The notes: generated by a model from the sequence alone, not told the origin. DNA of 64,000 nucleotides from an uncultured Flavonifractor sp. (GCA_947346365.1 CANAAV010000003.1:1-64000); one strand, 5' to 3'. Counted from the stretch's first letter, positions 50,814 through 61,341 are shown. Translations and numbers: made by a program.

Positions 50814-51170
50814 ATGCAGACGGATGCAAAGAAGCAGCTTTGTGTTGAAGTGGGACGACGGGTATGGCAGTATCGAAAGGAAGCGGGCATGACAAAAGAA
50901 ACGTTGGCGGAGAAGCTGGATATTACCAGTCAATATGTCAACGATATCGAGCAGGGGAAGAAATGTATGTCCATGGCGTATTTCATCCAGCTGGGGCGGA
51001 TTTTCCACGTAAGCCTGGATACGCTGTCCTCCGGCATACAGCCGGAGGATCCCGCAATAGACCGGATGGTGCGTCAACTGAGGGATATGTCCCCGGTAGA
51101 CCGGGATCTGGCTGTGCACATGATCCTTTCCGCCGCCAAGGCGGTGGAGGCCATGGGCCGGGAAGACTGA
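50814..51170 (+). CDS. Xre-family transcriptional regulator
   Basis: The 118-residue protein has an HTH (about 12-67: VGRRVWQYRKEAGMTKETLAEKLDITSQYVNDIEQGKK) and a C-terminal helical region (75-118). It is probably a repressor acting on its own promoter. AGGAGGAGC precedes the ATG. The stop overlaps the ATG of the Spo0A-like gene (TGATG), so the two are translated together. Confidence 0.85.
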   Translation: MQTDAKKQLCVEVGRRVWQYRKEAGMTKETLAEKLDITSQYVNDIEQGKKCMSMAYFIQLGRIFHVSLDTLSSGIQPEDPAIDRMVRQLRDMSPVDRDLAVHMILSAAKAVEAMGRED

Positions 51171-51913
51171 TGGATGCGCCGATCCGGGTGCTGCTCATTG
51201 AGGATGACCCGGCCTATCCGGTGCTGTTGGAGCGTCTGTTTGCATCTGTGCCCGGCCTGATCCTGTGCGGCGTGGCTCAGGACGGAAGGTTGGGCCTGGA
51301 GCTGCTTGAGCAGGAGCAGGTGGATGTGGTGCTGCTGGACCTGGTGATGCCGGAGATGGACGGGTTGACCTTTTTGGAGCGCCTGCGCAACAGACCCGGC
51401 CGTCCGGCGGTGGTGGTCCTCTCCGGGGTCAGCAGCCAGCGGATTATCCAACGGGCTCTGGGCTTAGGGGCGGACTACTACCTGATTAAGCCGGTGGAAC
51501 CCCGCGCCCTTTTGGGTCTGCTGCGCACTTTGTGCGGCGGAGCGGTGGAGGAGTGCGCCCGGACAGTTTTGGAGGAGATGGGCGCTGGAGGTTTAGGGAT
51601 GGCGGCCGCCTGTGCCGCCGCGGCGGAGCTGGCCCGAGAGAGGGACGGACAGATGCTCCTAAAAGAGGCATACGCCCCCTTTATCCAGCGGGAACGCACC
51701 AGCTATGCCTGTGTGGAAAAGAACATTCGGGCGCTCACCGGGAAGCTCCATGCCGGGGGAAGTCCGGCATACCGGCAGCTCATGGGCGGAATGCCCAGCT
51801 GCCGCCCCAGTAACGGCGAGTTTCTCCGCTGCCTGTGCCGGGCGGCGCTGGCCAGATGCATGGAGAGGAGACTGCGGCCCAAGGGGACAGGCGGCAGTCG
51901 GTCCTCTGATTGA
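51170..51913 (+). CDS. Spo0A-like response regulator with divergent output domain
   Basis: The 247-residue protein has a receiver domain (1-125) with Asp57 in LLDLVMPEMDG and Lys107 in ADYYLIKPVE. The segment SQRIIQRALGLGADYYLIKP is the Spo0A-type end of the receiver. Residues about 135-230 (LEEMGAGGLGMAAACAAAAELA, KEAYAPFIQRERTSYACVEKNIRALTGKL, PSCRPSNGEFLRCLCRAALA) follow the layout of the Spo0A DNA-binding domain, but the recognition-helix residues differ from the nearly invariant Spo0A ones. It is likely a paralogue rather than the master regulator. The ATG overlaps the Xre stop. Confidence 0.75.
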   Translation: MDAPIRVLLIEDDPAYPVLLERLFASVPGLILCGVAQDGRLGLELLEQEQVDVVLLDLVMPEMDGLTFLERLRNRPGRPAVVVLSGVSSQRIIQRALGLGADYYLIKPVEPRALLGLLRTLCGGAVEECARTVLEEMGAGGLGMAAACAAAAELARERDGQMLLKEAYAPFIQRERTSYACVEKNIRALTGKLHAGGSPAYRQLMGGMPSCRPSNGEFLRCLCRAALARCMERRLRPKGTGGSRSSD

Positions 51914-51973
51914 TGCGGCGTGTCAGGCGGGAGCGCCACGTTTCCCCTGAAATCGGACAGGCCGTGTGCTATA

Positions 51974-52007
51974 CTGATAAGCGGAATAGTAAAATTCTGG
52001 TTATCAG
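51974..52007. promoter_or_regulatory. Inverted repeat before the Ca2+ ATPase gene
   Basis: CTGATAA (51974-51980) and TTATCAG (52001-52007) lie 20 bases apart in the leader just downstream of a TATACT (51970-51975) that could be the -10; no good -35 is visible. It may be an operator or an mRNA stem near the weak ribosome site. Confidence 0.35.
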
Positions 52008-52018
52008 GGGGACGGCAT

Positions 52019-54643
52019 ATGAGCGATTTTCATGCAATGGGCATCAGAGAGACGCTGGAGGCCCTAGAGAGCTGCCAGGACCGGGGGTTGTCTGAAAAGG
52101 AGGCCCAGCGGCGGCTGGAGCGGTACGGTCCGAACCGGCTGGAGGGGACGCGGGCGCCGGGCCTGCTCCGGCGGTTTTGGGGACAGCTGCGGGATCCGAT
52201 GATCCTGGTGCTGCTGGCGGCGGCGGGACTGTCCCTGTGGGCCAGCGGCGGGGAGGACTGGCTGGACGCGGCGATTATTCTATTGATTGTTTTGGTCAAC
52301 GCCTGCATCTCTATTTCACAGGAGGACAGCGCCCAGCGGGCGCTGGAGGCCCTTCAGAATATGTCCGCGCCGCTGGCAAAGGTCCTGCGGGACGGGAAAA
52401 TACAGCGTCTGGAGACCTGCGTTCTGGTCCCTGGGGATATCATTCAGCTAGAGGCCGGGGACCTGGTGCCGGCGGATGGGCGCATTCTTGCCTGCGCGGC
52501 GCTGAAGGTAGACGAGAGCGCCATGACAGGAGAGTCCGTCCCGGTGGACAAGGCTGCGTGCGGCCCGCTGAGCCGGGAGACCCCGGTGGCGGAGCGCAGG
52601 AATATGCTCCTCTCCGCCACGGTGATTACCAACGGACGGGCCCTGTGCGCGGTCACGGAAACAGGCATGGACACACAGGTGGGCCGTATTGCCGGTTTGC
52701 TGCTGAACCAGGAGGAGGGGGAGACCCCGCTGCAGAAAAAGATGGCGGAGATCTCCAAAACGCTCTCTTTCGTGTGCCTGTGTGTGTGCGCGGTGATGTT
52801 CGGGGTGGGGCTGCTCCAGGGCAAGGATCTATTGGAGATGTTCCTGACCGCCGTGTCTTTGGCGGTGGCGGCGATTCCGGAGGGCCTGCCCGCCATTGTC
52901 ACTATTGTGCTGGCCCTAGGCGTGCAGCGCCTGGCCAAGCAAGGGGCGATTATCAAGCGCCTGCCCGCTGTGGAGACTCTGGGGTGCGCGGGGGTAATCT
53001 GCTCAGATAAAACGGGCACATTGACCCAGAATAAGATGACGGTTGTGGATCTGTGGACCCTCCGGCCGGGTGAGCGGACGCTGTGTTTAACGGTGGGAGC
53101 GCTGTGCAATGACGCGGTGCTGTCCAGCGGAGGATGCAGAGGGGACCCCACGGAGGCCGCCTTGGTGGCCGCCGCGGCGAAAGAGGGGGTGGATAAAAAC
53201 CGCCTGGAGGAGCAGTGGCCCCGGCGGGGAGAGCTGCCCTTTGACTCCGAGCGCAAGCTGATGACGACCGTCCATGCCCGCCCCGGCGGAGGCTTCCGGG
53301 TGATGGTGAAGGGGGCGCCCGATGTGCTGGTGCGCCGCTGTCGGCTGGACGCGGGAAGTGCCCGGCGGGTTTTAGCCCGCGGGGAGGAGATGGCTGGACG
53401 GGCCCTGCGGGTGTTGGGCATGGCCTATCAAGATCTGGAATTTCTGCCGCCCCAGCTCACGGGACGGATTTTAGAGCAGGGCTTGACCTTTGTAGGACTG
53501 GCAGGCATGATCGACCCGCCCCGCCGGGAGGCGCGCCAGGCGGTGGAGCGCTGTCACGCTGCGGGTATCCGGCCGGTGATGATTACGGGGGACCACAAAA
53601 GCACTGCCGTGGCCATTGCCCGAGAGCTGGATATGTTCCATCCTGGGGACAGCGCCATTACCGGCGAGGATCTGGACTTTATGCCCCAAGAGCTGCTGGA
53701 GCAGGAGGTGGAGCAGTTTTCCGTCTATGCCAGGGTATCCCCAGAGCATAAGATGAGAATTGTCCAGGCCTGGCAGAGCCGGGGCAGGATTACCGCTATG
53801 ACGGGAGACGGGGTCAACGATGCCCCCGCTCTGAAAAGTGCCGACATCGGCTGCGCTATGGGCTTAGCGGGTACCGACGTGGCCAAAGGGGCGGCGGACA
53901 TGATCCTCACCGACGACAATTTTGCCACCATTGTCTCTGCCGTGGAGCAGGGGAGGGGAATCTACGCCAATATCAAAAAGGCGATTCACTATCTGCTCTC
54001 CTGCAACATCGGGGAGATGCTCACCATTTTTTTGGCCACGGTGCTGGGCTTCCGGCAGATGCCTCTGGAGCCGGTGCAGCTGCTGTGGCTGAACTTGGTC
54101 ACCGACTCCCTGCCCGCCCTGGCTCTGGGGGTGGAGCCAGTAGAGGTTGGGGTGATGGAACAGCCGCCCAGGGACGCCCATGCCTCCCTGTTTGCCCGGG
54201 ACTTTGCCTTTCGGCTGGCATGGCAGGGCGCTATGGTGGGACTGCTGACTCTGGCGGCTTACTTTTTGGGGGAATATGTGTTCTCTTCCCCGGACCGGGC
54301 CGGCGCCGCGAATACCATGGCCTTTGCCACGCTCACTTTATGCCAGTTGTTTCACGCCTTTGACGTGCGCAGCGAACGCGCCTCTCTGTTGCAGATTGGA
54401 GTTTTCTCCAACCCGGCCATGAACCGGGCCTTTCTGGCGGGAGCGGCGATGCAGCTGTGCGTACTGTGTGTGCCGCCTCTTCAGCGGGTGTTCGGTACCG
54501 TTTCTATGAGCGGGGCCGAATGGGCCGCGGTGCTGGCGTTGGCATTTGCGCCAGTGGCGGTGTGTGAGGCGGTCAAGGCGCTGGACCGGGCCGGGAGGCG
54601 GCGGAAAGACGCCCGGAACATCCCGGCCGCGTCCCGCCCCTAG
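52019..54643 (+). CDS. Calcium-type P-type ATPase (PMCA/SERCA-like)
   Basis: This 874-residue cation pump has the phosphorylated Asp330 in CSDKTGTLT, the PEGLPAIV motif of Ca2+ pumps at 287-294, the actuator TGES, the nucleotide loop KGAPDVL, and the hinge TGDGVNDAPALKSADIG. Residues 1-75 match the cation-ATPase N-terminal domain. It should export Ca2+ (perhaps Mn2+) from the cytosol. Start ATG 52019 follows CAGGGGGAC; an upstream open stretch lacks a ribosome site. It is transcribed alone. Confidence 0.92.
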   Translation: MSDFHAMGIRETLEALESCQDRGLSEKEAQRRLERYGPNRLEGTRAPGLLRRFWGQLRDPMILVLLAAAGLSLWASGGEDWLDAAIILLIVLVNACISISQEDSAQRALEALQNMSAPLAKVLRDGKIQRLETCVLVPGDIIQLEAGDLVPADGRILACAALKVDESAMTGESVPVDKAACGPLSRETPVAERRNMLLSATVITNGRALCAVTETGMDTQVGRIAGLLLNQEEGETPLQKKMAEISKTLSFVCLCVCAVMFGVGLLQGKDLLEMFLTAVSLAVAAIPEGLPAIVTIVLALGVQRLAKQGAIIKRLPAVETLGCAGVICSDKTGTLTQNKMTVVDLWTLRPGERTLCLTVGALCNDAVLSSGGCRGDPTEAALVAAAAKEGVDKNRLEEQWPRRGELPFDSERKLMTTVHARPGGGFRVMVKGAPDVLVRRCRLDAGSARRVLARGEEMAGRALRVLGMAYQDLEFLPPQLTGRILEQGLTFVGLAGMIDPPRREARQAVERCHAAGIRPVMITGDHKSTAVAIARELDMFHPGDSAITGEDLDFMPQELLEQEVEQFSVYARVSPEHKMRIVQAWQSRGRITAMTGDGVNDAPALKSADIGCAMGLAGTDVAKGAADMILTDDNFATIVSAVEQGRGIYANIKKAIHYLLSCNIGEMLTIFLATVLGFRQMPLEPVQLLWLNLVTDSLPALALGVEPVEVGVMEQPPRDAHASLFARDFAFRLAWQGAMVGLLTLAAYFLGEYVFSSPDRAGAANTMAFATLTLCQLFHAFDVRSERASLLQIGVFSNPAMNRAFLAGAAMQLCVLCVPPLQRVFGTVSMSGAEWAAVLALAFAPVAVCEAVKALDRAGRRRKDARNIPAASRP

Positions 54644-54668
54644 ACCGCGCCTGCCCCGGCAGCTTTCC

Positions 54669-54697
54669 TCATATCCACAGCATGTTCCGCATATAAA
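54669..54697 (+). promoter_or_regulatory. Possible sigma-E promoter of spoIIID
   Basis: TCATATC (54669-54675) and CATATAAA (54690-54697), 14 bases apart, fit the mother-cell sigma-E pattern (GHATATT, then CATAC-type -10). In Bacillus, spoIIID is sigma-E transcribed, so the match is meaningful, but both boxes have mismatches. Confidence 0.45.
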
Positions 54698-54734
54698 TTT
54701 TCTAGCTTAGAAACGATGCGGGGAGTGTTGCTGT

Positions 54735-54995
54735 TTGAAAGGGAACATCGAAGAGCGCGCCTGTCAGCTGGCGCTCTACATCATAGAGAACAAAGCGACG
54801 GTGCGCAGCGCAGCCCAGCGCTTTGGGATCAGCAAATCGACGGTGCACAAGGATCTCAGCGAGCGCCTGCCCGCGTTTAACCGTCCCCTTTACCAGCAAG
54901 TAAAGGGCGTTTTGGAGGAGAACAAGGCGCAGCGGCATATCCGCGGTGGAATTGCCACGCGCCGGAAGTACAGGGGCACGGAGGAGGAAGCCTGA
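54735..54995 (+). CDS. spoIIID: Stage III sporulation transcription factor SpoIIID
   Basis: The 86-residue DNA-binding protein matches SpoIIID through its length: IEERACQLALYIIENKATVRSAAQRFGISKSTVHKDLSERLP (HTH about 20-45) and ENKAQRHIRGGIATRRKYRG at the C-terminus. It controls mother-cell genes during sporulation. The start is TTG at 54735, with GGGAG about 10 bases upstream; no ATG is available. A terminator follows at 55039. Confidence 0.95.
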   Translation: MKGNIEERACQLALYIIENKATVRSAAQRFGISKSTVHKDLSERLPAFNRPLYQQVKGVLEENKAQRHIRGGIATRRKYRGTEEEA

Positions 54996-55038
54996 TGTGC
55001 CCGGCGGCGGGAGAAAATTAGAATCTGCCGTTGAGGCA

Positions 55039-55076
55039 AATCACCCACCGGTCCGGCCGGTGGGTGATTCTTTTTT
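55039..55076 (+). terminator. Terminator of spoIIID
   Basis: A 13-bp perfect stem, AATCACCCACCGG / CCGGTGGGTGATT, with a 5-base loop is followed by CTTTTTT. Confidence 0.88.
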
Positions 55077-55161
55077 CGCTTTCCGCCGGAGGTTGACTTT
55101 CCCACGGTTCAGGGATACAATAAGCAGGCTTATTGCGCAGTGATGTGAGGAGGAGAAACCT

Positions 55162-56292
55162 ATGCCTGTCTATTTAGACCATGCGGCCACGACCCGGATC
55201 TGCCCCCAGGCGGTCGAAGCCGCGCTGGAGGTAATGACCAAAGGGTATGGCAACCCCTCCTCCAGGTACGCTTTGGGACAGGCTGCGGCCCAGCGGCTGG
55301 AGGAGGACCGGGCGGCCGTGGCCCAGAGGCTGGGCTGCCTGCCGGAGGAGCTCTATTTCACCTCCGGCGGCACGGAGGGGGACAACTGGGCCTTTCGGGC
55401 GGCGCTGGAGTACGGAAAGCGGCGGGGGAGACATATTGTCACCTCCGCGATTGAGCATTCCGCTGTACTGGAGCAGACAAAGGTCCTGGCGGCGCGGGGA
55501 TACGAGGTTACCCTTCTTAAGCCGGAGCGGAGCGGGCGCATTGACCCTGAGAAGCTGAGCGCCGCCCTGCGCCCGGACACGGTGCTGGTGTCCCTGATGC
55601 TGGTCAACAATGAGTTGGGGACAGTGCAGCCGGTGGGGGAGGCTGCCCAGGCCATCCGCCGGTCCGGCTGTCCCGCCCTGCTGCACACCGATGCGGTGCA
55701 GGGCTTTTTGAAGATTCCCTTTACCCCCGGAGAGCTGGGGGTGGACCTGCTGAGCGTCAGCGGGCACAAGATCCACGGCCCTAAGGGGATCGGCGGGCAG
55801 TATATCCGCAGGGGCCTTTTGCTGCCGCCCGCGCTGCTGGGGGGAGGGCAGGAGCGGGGGCAGCGCTCCGGCACCGAGCCCACGGCCCAGATCGCCGCCT
55901 TTGCGGCCGCCTGCCGGAGCTGGGACCCTGCTTGGCCGGTACACATTGCCCAGCTGAAAGAGTATGCGGTAAAATCCCTGTGCGCCCTGCCAGGGGTAGA
56001 GCTGGTCAGCGCCGGAGACGCGCCCCACATCTGCGCGATTTCCCTGCCGGGCTATCCCAGCGAAATGCTGGTGCGCGAGCTCAGCGACCGGGGAATCTAT
56101 GTCTCCTCCGGCTCTGCCTGCCACAAAGGGAAGCCCAGCCATGTGTTTGCCGCCCTGGGCCTGCCCAAGCGCACGCTGATGGGGGTGCTGCGGGTGTCTT
56201 TTGCCCAGGAAAACAGCCGGCAGGATGTGGACGCGCTGGTGGAGGGGCTGGAGGAAATCATCCGTACCCGGATACCGATGGGCCTGCGGTAG
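55162..56292 (+). CDS. Cysteine desulfurase (NifS/IscS-like)
   Basis: The 376-residue PLP enzyme takes sulfur from cysteine for Fe-S clusters or tRNA thiolation. PLP lysine is Lys203 in SVSGHKIHGPKG, with His99 (AIEHSA) and Asp177 (HTDAVQ) also at the active site. The catalytic Cys320 is in SSGSACHKGKPSHV. This is the short-loop NifS class. GAGGAGGAG precedes the ATG. No iscU is adjacent; the MATE gene overlaps its downstream region by 10 bases of spacing only, so the pair may share a transcript by chance. Confidence 0.93.
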   Translation: MPVYLDHAATTRICPQAVEAALEVMTKGYGNPSSRYALGQAAAQRLEEDRAAVAQRLGCLPEELYFTSGGTEGDNWAFRAALEYGKRRGRHIVTSAIEHSAVLEQTKVLAARGYEVTLLKPERSGRIDPEKLSAALRPDTVLVSLMLVNNELGTVQPVGEAAQAIRRSGCPALLHTDAVQGFLKIPFTPGELGVDLLSVSGHKIHGPKGIGGQYIRRGLLLPPALLGGGQERGQRSGTEPTAQIAAFAAACRSWDPAWPVHIAQLKEYAVKSLCALPGVELVSAGDAPHICAISLPGYPSEMLVRELSDRGIYVSSGSACHKGKPSHVFAALGLPKRTLMGVLRVSFAQENSRQDVDALVEGLEEIIRTRIPMGLR

Positions 56293-56352
56293 GGGGGTCT
56301 ATTGTGGATACGGGGGCTTTCTCCGGCCAAAACGTTGATGGGAGGTCATTGT

Positions 56353-57744
56353 TTGCTGTCCTATATGAAGCGGGGACGAAAGTTTTATTGTGACGCGGCC
56401 CTGCTGGCTCTGCCGATTTTGTTGCAAAATTTGACCACCACCCTGCTGGGACTGGTGGATACGTTTATGGTGGGGATGCTGGGGGAGGCGCCCCTGGCCG
56501 CCGTATTGGTGGCAAATATCCCTGTATTTGTCATTCAGCTGGTTATTTTCGGATTACAGAGCGGGTCCTCGGTGCTCATCAGCCAGTTTTGGGGCAAAGG
56601 GGACATGGACTCCATCAACCGGGTGATCGGGCTGGGATTTTATATGGCCGGAGCGGTATCGGCGGCCTTTGCGGCGGTGATGTACCTGCTGCCGGTTCCT
56701 CTGATGAGCCTGCTGACCGATAACCAGGAGTTGGTTCCCCTGGCGGCGGAGTATGCGCGGATTGTGGGTTTTTCTTACATCTTTAACAGCATTACCGGCA
56801 TCTATGTGGGGGCTCACCGGGCGATGGAGAACCCAAAGCTGGGAACGGTGATTTTTTCCTGCTCCATGTGCGCCAACACCTTTTTAAACTGGGTGCTGAT
56901 CTTTGGCAATCTGGGAGCGCCGGCTTTGGGCGTGGCCGGGGCGGCTGCGGCTACCTTGCTTTCCCGGGTGCTGGAGTTTGTGATTATGGCGGCATATGCC
57001 ATGACAAACCGGCGCTTCCGGCTGGACATACCCGCCCTGCTCCACCCGGGCCGGGCCTTGCTGTCTAAATTTATCCACTACGCGGCCCCCGTGGTGTGCA
57101 ATGAGACCATGTGGGGGCTGGGTACCTCCCTGTACAAGGTAGTCTTTGGACACATGGAGGGTTCGAAAGAGATTCTGGCTGCCCGCGCCCTGGCGGGCAA
57201 CATTGAGGATCTGTGCTCGGTGGCGGTTTTTGCGGTGGCGGGCACCACCGCGATCATCATCGGCCGGGAGATTGGGGCGGGCCGGAAGGACACGGTGTAC
57301 GAGGTGGGCTGCGCGCTGAACGCCGTGGCGATGCTGTGCGCGCTGGTGATTGGCGCGGCGCTGCTGCTGTGCACCTGGTTTTTGTTTCCGGGGACGCTTT
57401 ATCCGGTATTTCACCTGTCGGACACAGCCGGGCGCATTGCCACTATGATCCTCACCTTCGTGGGGGCCACTCTGGCGCTGCGGGCCTTTAACACGGTGAA
57501 TATTGTGGGAGTGCTTCGGGGCGGCGGAGACGTGCGGGCCGCCACCCTCACGGATATTATCCCCATGTGGTGCGTCTCGCTCCCCCTGTCCGCCGTGCTG
57601 GCCCTGGTGTTCCGGCTGAATATCTTTTGGGTTTATCTGGGCATTGAAGTGGAGCAGCTGGTAAAATTTATCGCCGGGATGAGGCGCCTGCGCTCCCGGG
57701 TGTGGATTCACGACGTGACGCAGCTTGGAGCGGAAGAGGGATAA
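56353..57744 (+). CDS. MATE-family efflux transporter (3 of 3)
   Basis: The 463-residue protein has twelve predicted helices with MATE features: CDAALLALPILLQNLTTTLLGLVDTFMVG, YVGAHRAMENPKLGTVIF, and VNIVGVLRGGGDVRAATLTDI in the second half. The start is uncertain: TTG 56353 lies 6 bases after GGGAGGT, which is the best fit, but GTG 56302 with its own GGGGGG site is possible. It is the third MATE exporter in the window, suggesting strong drug or bile-acid export. A terminator follows. Confidence 0.88.
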   Translation: MLSYMKRGRKFYCDAALLALPILLQNLTTTLLGLVDTFMVGMLGEAPLAAVLVANIPVFVIQLVIFGLQSGSSVLISQFWGKGDMDSINRVIGLGFYMAGAVSAAFAAVMYLLPVPLMSLLTDNQELVPLAAEYARIVGFSYIFNSITGIYVGAHRAMENPKLGTVIFSCSMCANTFLNWVLIFGNLGAPALGVAGAAAATLLSRVLEFVIMAAYAMTNRRFRLDIPALLHPGRALLSKFIHYAAPVVCNETMWGLGTSLYKVVFGHMEGSKEILAARALAGNIEDLCSVAVFAVAGTTAIIIGREIGAGRKDTVYEVGCALNAVAMLCALVIGAALLLCTWFLFPGTLYPVFHLSDTAGRIATMILTFVGATLALRAFNTVNIVGVLRGGGDVRAATLTDIIPMWCVSLPLSAVLALVFRLNIFWVYLGIEVEQLVKFIAGMRRLRSRVWIHDVTQLGAEEG

Positions 57745-57751
57745 ACGCTGG

Positions 57752-57776
57752 GGGCCGCGGGATTTTTCCGCGGCCC
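57752..57776 (+). terminator. Terminator after the third MATE gene
   Basis: GGGCCGCGG and CCGCGGCCC form a 9-bp stem around GATTTTT, 7 bases after the stop. No T-run follows, so it may be partial. Confidence 0.5.
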
Positions 57777-57845
57777 GTGCGCATATTCTGTCCGCTTTGG
57801 CAGAGACTAAGGGTACAGTCTTTTCCAAACAAGGAGGTCATTCCC

Positions 57846-59147
57846 GTGAAAAACCGTGCCCGATTGCGCCGCTTTCCGGCGCTGGCCGCCGCTGTGGTGC
57901 TGGCGCTGGCACTCTCTCTGCCGGCCTCAGCGTTGCTGCTGAGTCAGGCGGAAGCCGCCCCTGCCGTGGCGGCTTTCTCGAAAAATGGTCCCGTTGAACA
58001 GCCCATCGCTTTTTCCGCCGCGGATTTTCAGGCGGAGGCGGGGGTGCTGGACAGCATCGTCATCTCCTCTCTCCCGGACGTGGCCGCGGGGAGCCTCACC
58101 CTGGGCGGTCAGAGCCTGTCCGTTGGGGATGAGGTAGCCATGAGCGCTGTAGACGGGCTGCGCTTCACCCCCGCGGCGGGGGAACAACAGGCATTTTTCT
58201 CCTTTACCCCCGTCTTTGACGGCGGCGTGCAGGGGCAGGACGTAACTGTAGGGCTCTATCTGCTTGCGGCGGAGAACAGCGCGCCGGTGGCGGAGCGCTT
58301 GGAGCTGAGCACCTATAAAAACGTCGCCGTCACCGGCCAGCTCTCCGCCGTGGATCCGGAGGGCGACCTATTGACCTTTCACCTGCTGGACAAACCTGCC
58401 CGGGGGGCGGTGTCCCTGGCAGAGGACGGCAGCGGAGCGTTCACGTACACGCCTTATGAGAACAAAACCGGTAAGGACTCTTTCACCTATGTGGCGGTAG
58501 ATGCGCTGGGCAATACTTCCGACCCGGCCAAGGTGAAAATCCGCATTGAAAAGGCGAGCACAAAGCTCACCTATGCGGACCTGGACGGACATCCCGCCCA
58601 TAAGGCGGCCATCCGGCTGGCAGAGGAGGGCGTTTTTGTGGGCGCCCAGGTGGGCGGACAGTATTTCTTTGATCCGGACGTACCGGTTACCCGGGGAGAA
58701 TTTGTGACAATGGCTATGTCTGCCGCCGGAATAAAGACACTGGAGGGGATTACCCGCACCGGCTTTGCCGACGACGCGGAGATACCGGCCTGGGCTAAGC
58801 CCTATGCCTCCACCGCCCTGAAGGCCGGCCTGGTGCTGGGCAGCCGGGACCAGGAGGGACAGGTGGTGTTCAATGCCGGCGCGCCGATCACGCGGGCGGA
58901 GGCGGCGGTTGTGCTGGACCGTGCTTTTGAGGTTACCGACGTGAGAGGCAGTCTCTACACCGAGACCACCCCTGTCTGGGCCAGTCAGTCGGCGGCAAAT
59001 CTAGTTACCTGCGGCATTATGCGCTCCAGCGGCGCCGACGGCCTGCTGCTGGAAGAGTCCCTGAACCGGGGAGAGGCCGCTGAAATGCTGTGCGGCGCGC
59101 TGGAGCTGCTGGACAGCCGGAACAGCGGCGGCTGGCTGCCCTGGTAG
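57846..59147 (+). CDS. SLH-domain S-layer protein
   Basis: The 433-residue exported protein has a signal peptide (1-31), then a cadherin-like Ig domain (about 150-240: SAVDPEGDLLTFHLLDKPARG, GAFTYTPYENKTGKDSFTYVAVD) and three SLH repeats (about 255-425: FDPDVPVTRGEFVTMAMSAAG, FNAGAPITRAEAAVVLDRA, LEESLNRGEAAEMLCGAL). It anchors to secondary wall polymer and acts as an S-layer or surface protein. Start GTG 57846 follows AAGGAGG. It is transcribed singly and ends in a 15-bp terminator. Confidence 0.85.
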   Translation: MKNRARLRRFPALAAAVVLALALSLPASALLLSQAEAAPAVAAFSKNGPVEQPIAFSAADFQAEAGVLDSIVISSLPDVAAGSLTLGGQSLSVGDEVAMSAVDGLRFTPAAGEQQAFFSFTPVFDGGVQGQDVTVGLYLLAAENSAPVAERLELSTYKNVAVTGQLSAVDPEGDLLTFHLLDKPARGAVSLAEDGSGAFTYTPYENKTGKDSFTYVAVDALGNTSDPAKVKIRIEKASTKLTYADLDGHPAHKAAIRLAEEGVFVGAQVGGQYFFDPDVPVTRGEFVTMAMSAAGIKTLEGITRTGFADDAEIPAWAKPYASTALKAGLVLGSRDQEGQVVFNAGAPITRAEAAVVLDRAFEVTDVRGSLYTETTPVWASQSAANLVTCGIMRSSGADGLLLEESLNRGEAAEMLCGALELLDSRNSGGWLPW

Positions 59148-59161
59148 CCTGTCTATGTTTT

Positions 59162-59199
59162 CCGGAGACCCGGCGCGCCTGGATGCGCCGGGTCTCCGG
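59162..59199 (+). terminator. Terminator of the SLH protein gene
   Basis: CCGGAGACCCGGCGC and GCGCCGGGTCTCCGG form a perfect 15-bp stem with an 8-base loop, 14 bases after the stop, followed by CCCTTTG. Confidence 0.75.
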
Positions 59200-59324
59200 C
59201 CCTTTGTCGCCTTTTTGAGCCGATTTTTCGTTCATTTGTGTTCAGAGGGGAAAACCTGTGAATTTTGACAAACTGCGAGTGAAAAGAGACGACAAAGGTT
59301 CCTTGATTTCCTGTTTTTTCCTGG

Positions 59325-59353
59325 TTGATTCTGCCGCAAAAAAGGAGTAAAAT
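59325..59353 (+). promoter_or_regulatory. Promoter of the hypothetical gene at 59381
   Basis: TTGATT (59325-59330) and TAAAAT (59348-59353) are spaced 17 bases, 28 bases before the ATG. Confidence 0.65.
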
Positions 59354-59380
59354 AAAGGCCATACGACAGGAGGCCTTGGT

Positions 59381-59818
59381 ATGCAGAACTTGGATTCCTT
59401 TTCTTACCATTGCGGTATTATCGACTACCTCAACGAAATCCTCCGGGCGGGGGTAAAAAACCTGGCTCTGAGCAGGCCCTTGGAGGAGCGGGCCCTGCGG
59501 GACGCGCTGGTTCCGTTTGCACAGGATTCCTGCCGGCAGTACGGCACCAAGCTCTACATAGAGGACGAGCCCCTGCTTACCGATTTGTTCCCGGCGTCCA
59601 TGAACCGGGGAAAGTATAATATACTGTTCTATTTAGAGGGGCATATTTTAAACCAGTATCTCCGGCTCAAGGAGCGCAAGGCGGCCTTGGTGGCGGAGCG
59701 GGCTTATTTTGGCGGAAACCGGCTCCAGCTGGCTATGGAATACGGGCACCTTCTGTCCTATTCCGCCGAGGTGGTCAGGCGGATGATCGCGGAAAACATG
59801 GAAAAAGAGCAGGTGTAG
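59381..59818 (+). CDS. Hypothetical cytosolic protein, 145 residues
   Basis: The protein begins MQNLDSFSYHCGIIDYLNEIL and is mostly helical and charged, without a signal peptide, membrane helix or recognised motif (RGKYNILFYLEGHILNQYLRLKERKAALV and SYSAEVVRRMIAENMEKEQV are its most regular helices). A good promoter, an ACAGGAGGCC ribosome site and terminators on both sides indicate a real gene. I do not recognise it. GC content matches its neighbours. Confidence 0.75.
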   Translation: MQNLDSFSYHCGIIDYLNEILRAGVKNLALSRPLEERALRDALVPFAQDSCRQYGTKLYIEDEPLLTDLFPASMNRGKYNILFYLEGHILNQYLRLKERKAALVAERAYFGGNRLQLAMEYGHLLSYSAEVVRRMIAENMEKEQV

Positions 59819-59843
59819 CCTGGCGCATATCAGATAAAACAGC

Positions 59844-59874
59844 ACAGCCGCCGGAACAACGTTCCGGCGGCTGT
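59844..59874. terminator. Bidirectional terminator before asnS
   Basis: ACAGCCGCCGGAAC and GTTCCGGCGGCTGT form a perfect 14-bp stem with an AAC loop between convergent genes ending at 59818 and 59905. Confidence 0.7.
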
Positions 59875-59904
59875 GTCTATTGGGAACAGCGTTGGCGGTG
59901 CTTC

Positions 59905-61302
<1,398 letters not shown>

Positions 61303-61341
61303 AAATCCCTCTCCTAATATGGAAAATTTCTGCTGTCCACC

